IMG/VR virus record: IMGVR_UViG_3300035016_000007
Coordinates: 1-49,965 of that record
Reading direction: 5' to 3' (one strand)
From: a virus
DNA: 49,965 bases
Shown here one piece after another: positions 39,705-46,685 of the stretch (positions are counted from its first letter, which is position 1; the number at the start of each line of letters is the position of its first letter). The translations under genes were made by a program, and so were the position numbers. Under the pieces are notes generated by a model that was not told where the DNA came from, searched no databases, and saw only the letters and a program-made list of their open reading frames with translations.

Positions 39705-40055
39705 TCAGCGGCCCTGCGCCGCAAGGTCGCGCTCGAATGCGTCCATCATCGCGATCAAAACCTCTTCGCCGACCGTGCTACCGATGCGCTGCGCCAGCGT
39801 CCAGAAGCGCTGCCGGCTTTCTTCTGTCGTCGCAATATTGAGTTTCGCGCTCCGATTGGTGCGGCGAAGGCTGCGCGCATCGAAGACGGCGGGGGCCGGC
39901 GTTGCTGCCGGCGCCGGCGCTGGGGGCGCGTGCCGGGCGGTGAAGCCGCTGCGCTCGGCTATTTCCTTCACCTCGGCCGGGATGGCTTCTTTCGGCCGGC
40001 TGCGCGGTTGAAAGTCCGGCATATCGAGGTCGAGACCAATGCGCTCTTTCGTCAT
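39705..40055 (-). CDS. ParB-type partition protein, RHH-like (stability determinant), 116 aa
   Basis: The N-terminal half is Pro/Ala-rich and probably disordered (APPAPAPAATPAPAVFDARS), as in partners that stimulate ParA through a flexible arm. The C-terminal half (RRTNRSAKLNIATTEESRQR, FWTLAQRIGSTVGEEVLIAM) fits a ribbon-helix-helix DNA-binding fold. It is coupled to parA by a 4-bp overlap (40052-40055). It should bind the repeat cluster upstream of parA (40748-40902). Small ParA plus small RHH partner is type Ib partition. Confidence 0.77.
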   Translation of the reverse strand: MTKERIGLDLDMPDFQPRSRPKEAIPAEVKEIAERSGFTARHAPPAPAPAATPAPAVFDARSLRRTNRSAKLNIATTEESRQRFWTLAQRIGSTVGEEVLIAMMDAFERDLAAQGR

Positions 40056-40735
40056 GCTGCTTTCTCCTCCTGGTCGCGCAGGACGCCGACGACGGCCATG
40101 GCGAGCTGCTTTGCGTCCGCGACGGCCGCGGCCGGCTTCGATACGTCGGCGTCGGTCAAGTCAAAGATGGTTCCGCCGAGCTGAAACATGGCGCTGTAGG
40201 CCGCGCGCTCCGGCAACCCGGCTTCCAGAACCGGGATCCCCTTCTCCGCCAGCGTGCCGCGAATGTGCTTGCTCTCGCGGCTAAGCAACGTCGAGGTCAT
40301 GGAAAAGACAACACGATAATCGATAGCCCGGCGATAGGCCTTGCTTTCGCGCTCGATGAGCGCAACCACCCTGCCCGCCTGGTCGGCGTCCAGTTGCTTG
40401 CCGCGCATGGGAATCAAGACCAGGTCAGCGCGGCCGATCGCGTAGGTCGCGGTGACGTTCGCGGAACCTTCAAGGTCGACGATGACAAAGGGATGCTTCG
40501 CGGCGGCCCCGTCTATCGTGTCGACGATCGTCTCTTCGTTTACGCCGCCGATGACATGAAGGTTGGCGGGGACGGTGGCGGCAAAGCGCTTGGCCCATGT
40601 GGCGAGCGGCTGGTTTGGGTCGGCGTCGATGAGGGTGACGTCCTTCGCGGCTGCACTGAAAACCTGCGCCAAGATCAACGCGGTCGTGGATTTTCCGACG
40701 CCGCCCTTAGTCGAGCACAAGACGATAACTGGCAT
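40052..40735 (-). CDS. parA: ParA-family partition ATPase, 227 aa
   Basis: Deviant Walker A KGGVGKST at residues 10-17, DADPNQPLATWAKR as the A' region, and VIVDLEGSANV as Walker B. It lacks the N-terminal HTH of long ParA proteins, so it is the short type Ib form. It positions plasmid copies on the nucleoid with its small partner encoded next. On a phage genome lacking an integrase, it points to plasmid-like lysogeny. Upstream lies repeat-rich non-coding DNA. Confidence 0.93.
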   Translation of the reverse strand: MPVIVLCSTKGGVGKSTTALILAQVFSAAAKDVTLIDADPNQPLATWAKRFAATVPANLHVIGGVNEETIVDTIDGAAAKHPFVIVDLEGSANVTATYAIGRADLVLIPMRGKQLDADQAGRVVALIERESKAYRRAIDYRVVFSMTSTLLSRESKHIRGTLAEKGIPVLEAGLPERAAYSAMFQLGGTIFDLTDADVSKPAAAVADAKQLAMAVVGVLRDQEEKAA

Positions 40736-40747
40736 GGATGCGCCTTC

Positions 40748-40902
40748 CTTTTCGGTTCCTTTCCACTTCCATATCGGAAACTGGTTACCACTTGGTAACT
40801 TCGTGGGCGGTTCCGTCCAATATCATACCGACATGGAAGCGGCAACAATGCCGCCACAAGCTAACTTGGAACCGACCGGGAACCCGGTTCTTACTGAGAA
40901 CC
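40748..40902. repeat. Candidate partition site (centromere) upstream of parA
   Basis: At least six GGTTCC or GGTTCT boxes lie in both orientations (near 40754, 40808, 40867, 40878, 40886 and 40897). There is also an inverted repeat GTTACC-ACTT-GGTAAC (40784-40799) and a perfect GGTTCT-5-AGAACC pair (40886-40902). The region is non-coding and abuts parA. Binding by the small RHH partner and autoregulation of parA are expected from type Ib systems. Confidence 0.63.
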
Positions 40903-40944
40903 AATATTAGAGTGTACAAACTCATTCTGCGGCATGCGGGAGCT

Positions 40945-40966
40945 GTCGCAAAGTTTGCAAACCCTC
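40945..40966 (+). repeat. Dispersed palindromic site, copy 3
   Basis: GTCGCAAAGTTTGCAAA followed by CCCTC; it matches the copy at 15769-15790 in 20 of 22 positions. It is the only copy in non-coding DNA and lies between the partition and replication genes, beside two iteron-like repeats. Confidence 0.65.
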
Positions 40967-40972
40967 CGCATC

Positions 40973-41007
40973 CATCTTCATTCGCAAATCGCATCTTCAT
41001 GCGCAAA
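40973..41007 (-). repeat. Tandem iteron-like repeats (candidate plasmid origin)
   Basis: CATCTTCATTCGCAAA (40973-40988) and CATCTTCATGCGCAAA (40992-41007) are 15 of 16 identical and repeat with a 19-bp period. The neighbouring palindrome shares the GCAAA core. They sit downstream of the replication initiator gene. Two copies are few for an iteron origin, so this is a candidate only. Confidence 0.5.
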
Positions 41008-41104
41008 CGCCTAGACCGGATCGCCGACGCTTCCTCACCCGTTCAAGAGCCGTACACCCTCACCGCACAAGAAAGGTTTCCTATTTGATTGAGACGGTGC
41101 CGAA

Positions 41105-41129
41105 CCGGCCCGCAATTTGCGCGGGCCGG
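41105..41129 (-). other. Strong hairpin after the replication initiator gene
   Basis: CCGGCCCGC (41105-41113) and GCGGGCCGG (41121-41129) form a perfect 9-bp stem with a 7-base loop, 45 bp beyond the initiator stop. No U-run follows, so it may be a Rho-aided terminator or an origin structure. Confidence 0.5.
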
Positions 41130-41173
41130 AACCGCCGCAGGGGCGCGTGAGCGGCCCGGACGGCGGCGTCCGT

Positions 41174-41890
41174 CTATTCTCTCTCCCTATTAAAGAATCC
41201 AGATAGGGATTCAGTCTGTCTGGCGGACTCACGTTGGAAAGAGATATTCCGGCCGAGGCGGGCGAGGGCGCGGCCGATCGGATTGTCGCCGACCTCGAAC
41301 AAGGCGAGCTGATCAAGGGGGAGGGTGGTACGGTAAGCGTCCAGCGCGGTTTGGCGTTCGGTATCCGCTTGTTGTCGATCGTCGGGCACGGGGGCGGCCA
41401 GGCCGTAGCGGCCGAGGAAGGCGCGGGCACGCTCCGGCATGACAAGGCGATAGGCATTGCTGGTCTGCTTCACCTGCGGTCCCTTGCCGCCGGCATCATC
41501 GGCCGCCACATAGCGCCGGAGCCAATCGACAAAGCCATGGCTGCGCAGCGCCTTCAATCCTCGCACGATCGCATCGCGCGATCGCCGCAGCTTCTTCATC
41601 ATGGTGTCGATCGACGGTTCCAGCCGGCCGGTGCGGTAATCCACCAGGTTGGACAAGAGGTCGAGGATTTCCAACGCCACGGATCCGAGCGGCCCATTGC
41701 GGGCGCCTGGCTGTTTCATGGCGACTTCATAACGGCGCGCGGCAAGCACGATATGGCGCACGTCCTGCCGGTTGGTCTTTTTCCAGATGCCCGTTTCGCA
41801 ACGGCCGGCCTCGCGGGAATGGCGGTGCACTGGCGTACGCGAGCGCTTTGCGGTCGCTCTAGCGAGCACCGCACCGAGTTGATCAAACAT
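41174..41890 (-). CDS. Plasmid-type replication initiator (winged-helix, RepA-like), 238 aa
   Basis: ATG 41890 (MFDQLGAVLARATAKRSRTP) follows GGGG and is preferred over a TTG-started extension from 41953 that runs through a hairpin. The core (WKKTNRQDVRHIVLAARRYE, then NGPLGSVALEILDLLSNLVD, IDTMMKKLRRSRDAIVRGLK, ALRSHGFVDWLRRYVA) is the wHTH of the RepA-like initiators found on alphaproteobacterial plasmids. The C-terminal third is not recognised. Being next to parA strongly supports a plasmid replication role; a transcription factor is the alternative. Confidence 0.72.
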   Translation of the reverse strand: MFDQLGAVLARATAKRSRTPVHRHSREAGRCETGIWKKTNRQDVRHIVLAARRYEVAMKQPGARNGPLGSVALEILDLLSNLVDYRTGRLEPSIDTMMKKLRRSRDAIVRGLKALRSHGFVDWLRRYVAADDAGGKGPQVKQTSNAYRLVMPERARAFLGRYGLAAPVPDDRQQADTERQTALDAYRTTLPLDQLALFEVGDNPIGRALARLGRNISFQRESARQTESLSGFFNRERE

Positions 41891-41949
41891 AGTCCCCAAC
41901 GTCCTCTCGATGGAGGGCCGCGACTCGGAGGCAAAAAAACTTCGTTCCG

Positions 41950-42018
41950 GCAAGAGCGGACTCTTGCAGGTTCTTCAGCTTCAGACTATGTTTGGAGCGT
42001 TATCTAGGCTCTCCAAAC
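41950..42018 (-). promoter_or_regulatory. Leader hairpins upstream of the replication initiator
   Basis: Two perfect hairpins: GCAAGAG-CGGA-CTCTTGC (41950-41967) and GTTTGGAG-13-CTCCAAAC (41990-41997 with 42011-42018). They lie 60-130 bp upstream of the initiator ATG. Structured leaders of this kind set copy number in many plasmids, through antisense RNA or repressor binding. No antisense promoter is proved. Confidence 0.55.
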
Positions 42019-42037
42019 ACAGACGCCTCGTAATCCC

Positions 42038-42070
42038 AAAAACCCCGGCCGCGCCAACGGCGGGGTTTTT
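42038..42070 (-). terminator. Bidirectional intrinsic terminator closing the leftward operon
   Basis: A run of A, then ACCCCG pairs with CGGGGT followed by a run of T (42038-42047 with 42061-42070). The U-runs on both strands allow termination in both directions. On the minus strand it follows the last gene of the leftward early operon by a few bases and insulates the replication gene. Confidence 0.82.
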
Positions 42071-42074
42071 TCTT

Positions 42075-42281
42075 TTAAGCCCTCGTGTTTTCTATATAAA
42101 ACCTCACGGCTTCGACGATCAGCGGGGCACGCGATGCATCGCCTCGCTCTTTCTTGATTCGGTCCATCTCGGCGATAAGATCCGCCGGCATGACCGCCTG
42201 AATATTCACCAAGCCAGCGGCGGCTTGGCGCGCACGGGTTGCTGCAACTCTGTCGCGGCTGGGTCGGGAATCAGTGCTCAT
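42075..42281 (-). CDS. Ribbon-helix-helix (CopG-like) protein, 68 aa
   Basis: Started at 42281 (MSTDSRPSRDRVAATRARQA). After a basic N-terminal arm the chain has the RHH order: strand VNIQAVMPADLIAEM, then helices DRIKKERGDASRAPLIVEA and VRFYIENTRA. Small CopG-type regulators often control plasmid copy number or neighbouring promoters. Here it may act on the leader of the adjacent replication gene. It ends at the bidirectional terminator. The last gene of the leftward operon. Confidence 0.75.
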   Translation of the reverse strand: MSTDSRPSRDRVAATRARQAAAGLVNIQAVMPADLIAEMDRIKKERGDASRAPLIVEAVRFYIENTRA

Positions 42282-42383
42282 CGTTTCATGTAGCCATTGC
42301 TTGCTCTGATTCTGCAAGCCCGCTCGGCGGCAATTCACCGGATCCGCGGCTTGGCGCCCGCATCTCCCGGCCCCACCATGTTG

Positions 42384-42662
42384 TTATTCGCCCTCGTGCT
42401 CGATCAGCATCTTGCTGAAATCGTCATCGGGACCGGAAATGAACATCCAATAATGTGACTTCACGGCCTCGATGATCATCAGCGGCTCCGCTGCAAAGGC
42501 CTCCGCTGCGGCCGCCACATGGCTAGGCCTGCCGGCCTCTTCATTTCGTATGGCCCACACCTGCACGGCATTGGCAAAATGCTGGATGCCGACACGGCCG
42601 GTGCCGTCGACGTCCCATCCGTCCGGATCGTTCCCGAAATACTCGCTTGCCATGTCATTCAC
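42384..42662 (-). CDS. Hypothetical protein, 92 aa
   Basis: MNDMASEYFGNDPDGWDVDG starts an acidic N-terminus. A helical part (NAVQVWAIRNEEAGRPSHVA) and a C-terminal IEAVKSHYWMFISGPDDDFS follow. No family is recognised. It overlaps the preceding gene by 8 bp (junction with NTKGE tail), typical of this cassette-like operon. Confidence 0.72.
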   Translation of the reverse strand: MNDMASEYFGNDPDGWDVDGTGRVGIQHFANAVQVWAIRNEEAGRPSHVAAAAEAFAAEPLMIIEAVKSHYWMFISGPDDDFSKMLIEHEGE

Positions 42663-42996
42663 CCTTGGTGTTTGTCGCCACTAGATGCTTGCAATTGGCC
42701 GTCGCAGCGCGAACGGCATCCGGCGACGCATCGGCGAAGATTTTAATCGCCACGGGACCGAACCGATGGTCGCCCGTCAGCTCGCCATGGCATTCGCGGC
42801 GCTCGGCAAGAGTGAGGTTCTTCCATTTTGCGATGATGAAATCCCCAAACAGGATCCCGCAGGGTGCGCCGCGCTGGCCTTGACCCCATGAGAAGCCGCC
42901 AGCCTTCAACCATTCCTGCGCGGCGTGGTAGGCTTTCCACTCACCATCCTGGGTGAAGGTCAATTCAACCACGGCCGCGCGCTTGTCGTTTTCCAT
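42655..42996 (-). CDS. Hypothetical protein, 113 aa
   Basis: Start 42996 (MENDKRAAVVELTFTQDGEW) is preceded by AGGAG; an upstream GTG is less likely. The central stretch WLKAGGFSWGQGQRGAPCGI and FGDFIIAKWKNLTLAERREC is aromatic- and Gly-rich. The protein has single-domain alpha-beta character. No known function; conserved-looking small early protein. Confidence 0.72.
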   Translation of the reverse strand: MENDKRAAVVELTFTQDGEWKAYHAAQEWLKAGGFSWGQGQRGAPCGILFGDFIIAKWKNLTLAERRECHGELTGDHRFGPVAIKIFADASPDAVRAATANCKHLVATNTKGE

Positions 42997-43007
42997 TGGC
43001 AGCACTC

Positions 43008-44126
43008 CTATGCCGCGATCTTCGGGAATTCGTTGTGCTCGACATCATCCAGCCGCCGGCCGGCCCGTCGCTTGCCGACGCGGGAAACAGTGTCGTCGTC
43101 GATGTCGTCGCACCACATGGGACGGTAGGGCTCGCCCCAGCGACCATCCTCCCAATCGCGATGGTCAATGCGGCTGATCTCGGGATCGTCGTTTATCGTC
43201 CATCCATCCACCGCGCCGACTTGGGGAACCCATTCGCCCCACTGCTTGAAGAGGAACGGGACGCCGGCGGCCGTGCACTGATCCCGCAGCGCGCGAATCC
43301 ATTCGACATGCATCGGGCGGGCATCGGGGCCGCTCTCGCCGCCTGCGACAACCCAATCGAGGCGGGGAAGTATGGGGCCAGTCGCCATCTCTTCGAGGTT
43401 GAACCAATCGAGAAAGCTGGCTTCCCAATCCGGCGTGCTGTCGCGCCAATTCTCGATTTCCTGTTCCCACGTGCGAATGTTGAGGGCGTCGACAAAGCTG
43501 TCGCCGTCGATATCGATGGATGTCAGGTCGACGCGGCCGAGCAGCGGTTCGGCGCTGACCCACCGGATCGCCGCCGGTGTTTGCAGCAGCTCGGGGATCC
43601 GCTCTTCCGCGCGGCGCTGGTCTTCGACAGAAACGCCGAGCCAGACATTCGGGAGGATCGGGGCGATGTTATCGCTGGTGACTTTGGGCGTGTAGGCGGG
43701 CGTGGCCGCCATCCGCCGGCTATATTGGCGTGGATCAGACAGATATTCCCGCATGCGCTTCGCCCTCTTGGTGAGAACCTGAAACGTGTGCTGCGGGGCA
43801 AGCGCCATGATGGCGAACACCTGGTCAATCCATTCGTCCGGAACCCCCTCTGCGAAAAGGTCGCCATGGGCGCAAACGAAGATCATGCGCGGGCGCGACC
43901 ATTTCAGCGGCTGGGTCAGCCATTGTTCATTGAGCCGCACCTCGCCCGTCCAGACGGGGCCGGCCTTGCTGTCGCGTGTCAGGCCTTCGCGGCTCGGATG
44001 GTTCTTGAGACGCGTTCCGGCAAGGCGCATGGCGTAGCAATTTGTGCAGCCGGGGGAGGCGATCGCGCATCCCGTGATCGGGTTCCACGTCGCGTCGGTC
44101 CATTCGATAGCGGTATGGTCAGCCAT
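43008..44126 (-). CDS. Phage Gp37/Gp68-family (DUF5131) three-Cys protein, 372 aa
   Basis: Start 44126 gives MADHTAIEWTDATWNPITGC, the hallmark opening of the family, with Cys20, Cys27 and Cys30 in GCAIASPGCTNCYAM. This resembles a radical-SAM-like metal site. Further conserved parts are VFAIMALAPQHTFQVLTKRA, NIAPILPNVWLGVSVEDQRR, AEPLLGRVDL and GGESGPDARPM with HVEWIRALRDQCTAAGVPFL. These proteins often pair with a TcmP methyltransferase-like partner; none is evident here. The biochemical role is still unsettled. Confidence 0.88.
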   Translation of the reverse strand: MADHTAIEWTDATWNPITGCAIASPGCTNCYAMRLAGTRLKNHPSREGLTRDSKAGPVWTGEVRLNEQWLTQPLKWSRPRMIFVCAHGDLFAEGVPDEWIDQVFAIMALAPQHTFQVLTKRAKRMREYLSDPRQYSRRMAATPAYTPKVTSDNIAPILPNVWLGVSVEDQRRAEERIPELLQTPAAIRWVSAEPLLGRVDLTSIDIDGDSFVDALNIRTWEQEIENWRDSTPDWEASFLDWFNLEEMATGPILPRLDWVVAGGESGPDARPMHVEWIRALRDQCTAAGVPFLFKQWGEWVPQVGAVDGWTINDDPEISRIDHRDWEDGRWGEPYRPMWCDDIDDDTVSRVGKRRAGRRLDDVEHNEFPKIAA

Positions 44127-44370
44127 TTGCGTCTCCGTCGCTGGCGCTGGGGGTAGGGAGGGGCTTGGCGCGGCCGGCAAGGATGTTGGCGGCCTGAAGG
44201 TAGATCCGCGCGCCGTTGAAGAGCTGCTTGGCGACGGCTGCGCGGGCAAGGCCATCTTGCGCGGTGATCTTTCCGGAGCGCATCTGTTCCAGATCGCCGG
44301 CAAGACCGCGAATGATGGCGGCAAGGTCAAGGTGTTCGGCGACGGGCGCGCTCTCATAGTCACGTTCCAT
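44119..44370 (-). CDS. Hypothetical protein, 83 aa
   Basis: Start 44370 (MERDYESAPVAEHLDLAAII) gives a compact helical protein (RGLAGDLEQMRSGKITAQDG, LARAAVAKQLFNGARIYLQA) with a polar tail. The same general pattern is frequent in rhizobial phages beside DUF5131 genes. No function is known. It overlaps its neighbours by 8 and 11 bp. Confidence 0.73.
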   Translation of the reverse strand: MERDYESAPVAEHLDLAAIIRGLAGDLEQMRSGKITAQDGLARAAVAKQLFNGARIYLQAANILAGRAKPLPTPSASDGDANG

Positions 44371-44611
44371 AGGGATACCTCGGATTATTTCGGCGGTAGG
44401 CTTCAGCGGAAAGCGCCTCGGCAAGAGCGCAGCCCTGTCGGATGATGCGTCGATCGCGAAATGCACCCTTCGGCGGCACGCGGCGGCCCCATACATTTTC
44501 GCAATAACGGCAGACGGGCGGGAGCGACATGGTCTGTCGTGCGCCGGGAAATCGGTTGTCGACGGGGCGCTCGCAGATCGCGCATATGAAGTCGGGCGGA
44601 TGGTCAATCAT
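44360..44611 (-). CDS. Small zinc-finger protein, 83 aa
   Basis: Start 44611 (MIDHPPDFICAICERPVDNR). Cys10/13 and Cys34/37 (CAIC, CRYC) form a treble-clef or zinc-ribbon site. A basic C-terminal half follows (WGRRVPPKGAFRDRRIIRQG). Likely a nucleic-acid or protein-binding accessory protein. It resembles the HNH-type small zinc fold but lacks the catalytic His-Asn-His pattern. Confidence 0.74.
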   Translation of the reverse strand: MIDHPPDFICAICERPVDNRFPGARQTMSLPPVCRYCENVWGRRVPPKGAFRDRRIIRQGCALAEALSAEAYRRNNPRYPYGT

Positions 44612-45227
44612 CGCGGTCCGCCTGGTGGATGTCCGGCGCGCATGCGGAATCAGTCTGGCAGATCGCCACGGCCGCCAGCCAAAGTTCGTCGGGAACATGC
44701 ACCCAATTGCCGGATGAGATCAGGCCTTCGCGCGCCTCTTCCTCGCCCTCGTCGGCAATCTTGTTGGCCAGCTCGTCAATCGCATTCTCGCCGCCCTCGG
44801 CCATGAGGTCCGCGAACGTGAAGCAGCTCTCGCAGACGGCTTGGCCCGCGACGACACGCGCGCCGGCGTCACGATGGGTCTCATAGCCGCAGCGTTCGCA
44901 GCAATGCCCCATGTCGGCGTCAATCCAGTCGGCCGGGTTGACCTTTTTCAGATGGTCCCACGACTCCACGCGGGTGACGCACTCAGGATCGAATTCGATC
45001 TCCTCTTCGTCGTCCCAAGCCGTTTCTTGAGCCCATATCTTGAAAGCCTCTTCGGCGCTCGGCGCCTGGATCGCCTGCCAATCAAATTCGCCCGGCGTTC
45101 CTACGGCCCACATGGGTTTCAGGGCGCGAGCTGTTGCGGTGACCGCCGGCGCGGCTGAGATGGCCGGAAGGGCTGGGGCGACGACAAGCGCCGAGGTGCC
45201 GATCAGGAAGGCGCGGCGGCTAAGCAT
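44604..45227 (-). CDS. Tat-signal protein with a zinc ribbon, 207 aa
   Basis: The N-terminus MLSRRAFLIGTSALVVAPAL carries a textbook twin-arginine motif (SRRAFL, Arg4-Arg5) and an AISA cleavage region. The remainder is acidic (WDDEEEIEFDPECVTRVESW) with Cys110/113 and Cys132/135 (CERC, CESC) forming a zinc ribbon. Tat export of a folded metal protein is therefore plausible. An internal start at Met39 (MWAVGTPGEFDWQ) would make a purely cytoplasmic protein. The two parts may have been fused by recombination. Confidence 0.7.
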   Translation of the reverse strand: MLSRRAFLIGTSALVVAPALPAISAAPAVTATARALKPMWAVGTPGEFDWQAIQAPSAEEAFKIWAQETAWDDEEEIEFDPECVTRVESWDHLKKVNPADWIDADMGHCCERCGYETHRDAGARVVAGQAVCESCFTFADLMAEGGENAIDELANKIADEGEEEAREGLISSGNWVHVPDELWLAAVAICQTDSACAPDIHQADRDD

Positions 45228-45271
45228 TAGAAGCTCCGTCCGTGGTTATGGTGGGTTTCATCGCCTCGCCC

Positions 45272-45811
45272 TCAATGGAAATCGACGGCGCCAGCGTCGG
45301 CGGCCATCTCAAACGCCTTCCGCCAGTTCTGGTATCGAGGGTAAAACGTCGGATCATCAACCGCCTGAGCAGCGGCGTCGAACGCGGCGAAATCAGCTGC
45401 GAGCTTCTTGCTGACGGCTGTACCGATGACGCCTTCGCAGTCCGAAAAGTTGATCAGTTCCCAGAATGGACCGTCTGCGACCGTCCATGCGCCAGCGTCG
45501 TGCCGATGCTCTACGCGGCCATAGGTTTCGATGGGGGCTTGGGGATATCCGGCAAGCTCGGCTAGACGCTCCCTCCAGCGATTGTAGCCGCTGTATGCGC
45601 CGGCGCCGAAACCAAAGCTGTCACCAGAACTATAGACGCCGCGATCCTCGATATCGTCGGCGCGGCCGGGAAAATCGGGATTGAGGCGGGCAACGAAGTC
45701 GTAGGTGTCGTATTCAACAACCTCAAGGGCGTGATTGTAGACTTCGCCTTCGAGATACTTGACGCCTTCGATCTTGGTAAGACGCGCGTGCGCGATGATG
45801 TCGAGACCCAT
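45272..45811 (-). CDS. Hypothetical protein, 179 aa
   Basis: MGLDIIAHARLTKIEGVKYL begins an aromatic, acidic alpha-beta protein (DFVARLNPDFPGRADDIEDR, GFGAGAYSGYNRWRERLAEL, GPFWELINFSDCEGVIGTAV). The opening M-G-L-D-I-x-x-x-A is conserved in a broad phage and bacterial hypothetical family whose role is unknown. It starts one base before the stop of the next gene upstream (45811). Confidence 0.72.
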   Translation of the reverse strand: MGLDIIAHARLTKIEGVKYLEGEVYNHALEVVEYDTYDFVARLNPDFPGRADDIEDRGVYSSGDSFGFGAGAYSGYNRWRERLAELAGYPQAPIETYGRVEHRHDAGAWTVADGPFWELINFSDCEGVIGTAVSKKLAADFAAFDAAAQAVDDPTFYPRYQNWRKAFEMAADAGAVDFH

Positions 45812-46071
45812 TATGCGTCTCCTTTCTCGGTGCCAGATGTGTTTAGGGCGGAGCGAGCGTCAGACGACCGGTCGAGCGAGGTCTCAACCAGCTCGGTCAA
45901 GGACACGAACTGAGCATCCGCCGCCTGACGTTGCACATGTGCGATTGCGTCTTCGAAAGATCGGAAAGACTGCCGACCTCGCATCGGATCGGGATGCACA
46001 GGCGGTCGTGCTCCAGCGATCCATTCCAGCGAGAAACGGCGCTCACGAATTTCCTTCACCGGTTCATTCAT
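45811..46071 (-). CDS. Hypothetical protein, 86 aa
   Basis: Start 46071 (MNEPVKEIRERRFSLEWIAG). The sequence has a basic start, a helix (FRSFEDAIAHVQRQAADAQF) and a tail ending ALNTSGTEKGDA. The TSGTE tail resembles a segment in the 135-aa protein encoded at 46278-46685, evidence of segment sharing between neighbouring genes. No function is recognised. Confidence 0.7.
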   Translation of the reverse strand: MNEPVKEIRERRFSLEWIAGARPPVHPDPMRGRQSFRSFEDAIAHVQRQAADAQFVSLTELVETSLDRSSDARSALNTSGTEKGDA

Positions 46072-46285
46072 CGGAGTTGCCTTTCCGATTTGGGGCGGTG
46101 TCGCCGTACCGGTAGGTTTCCATCGGCCCATCGACCTCCTCGCCAGTCTCCAGATCGACGGTCGGAGAGCCCTCAAGGCACGCTGCGTGGCAGATACCCA
46201 TCTCGATATCCGTTGCGCAGATATCGTCATCAAGCAGCGGCTCGGCGCAGATCGGGCAGGTGTCGATGTCGGGATGATCACTCAT
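46064..46285 (-). CDS. Duplicated small Cys-rich protein, copy 1, 73 aa
   Basis: MSDHPDIDTCPICAEPLLDD has a CPIC pair and a later HAAC in GICHAACLEG, suggesting a zinc knuckle. The first 41 residues are identical to those of the 46678-46899 product and 63 of 73 match overall. The end (NRKGNSDE) differs. Function unknown; the duplication indicates dosage or divergence within the operon. Confidence 0.78.
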   Translation of the reverse strand: MSDHPDIDTCPICAEPLLDDDICATDIEMGICHAACLEGSPTVDLETGEEVDGPMETYRYGDTAPNRKGNSDE

Positions 46286-46685
46286 CGGCCTGGCCTTTCG
46301 ATTTTGTAGTGGCAGCCAGATCACGCAATGCGGCATTTACGGCCGCGTTCTCTGATTTGTACCCGTCGTTCCATGGCCCACCTGGCGCCTGCCAGTGCCA
46401 CTGCCTGTCGGCGTCCGAGCCGCACACGACATAGCCGGCGCCCACAAGGCGTGGATCCTCGCAGCTACCCCGAAGATTCATCGGATCTTCGTTACCTTCC
46501 GTGCCAGATGTGCTTAGGGCGTCGCGGGGCTCTGCCTCGCCGTCGAACAGGTCAACGCCCTCTTCGAACATGACGGCCATCATTTCGACTTCGTCGGGCG
46601 TGAGGCGGACGCCTCTGCCTTTCGCTGCGTTGCGGTGGCACTTGCGCAGGATCGAATGCCAAAGGGACCGGTCGATCTCAGCCAT
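46278..46685 (-). CDS. Hypothetical protein, 135 aa
   Basis: Start 46685 (MAEIDRSLWHSILRKCHRNA). The N-terminal half is helical (RGVRLTPDEVEMMAVMFEEG). The middle contains DALSTSGTEGNEDP, like the end of the 86-aa neighbour. The last half is Gly- and Trp-rich (GSDADRQWHWQAPGGPWNDG). It ends TKSKGQADE, a C-terminus shared with other genes here. A chimeric origin is likely. Located between the two copies of the duplicated gene. Confidence 0.7.
   Translation of the reverse strand: MAEIDRSLWHSILRKCHRNAAKGRGVRLTPDEVEMMAVMFEEGVDLFDGEAEPRDALSTSGTEGNEDPMNLRGSCEDPRLVGAGYVVCGSDADRQWHWQAPGGPWNDGYKSENAAVNAALRDLAATTKSKGQADE

Noticed and set aside
41951-41953. TTG start adding 21 residues to the replication initiator
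   Set aside because: It would place the start codon inside a perfect hairpin and has no ribosome site; ATG 41890 has GGGG upstream.
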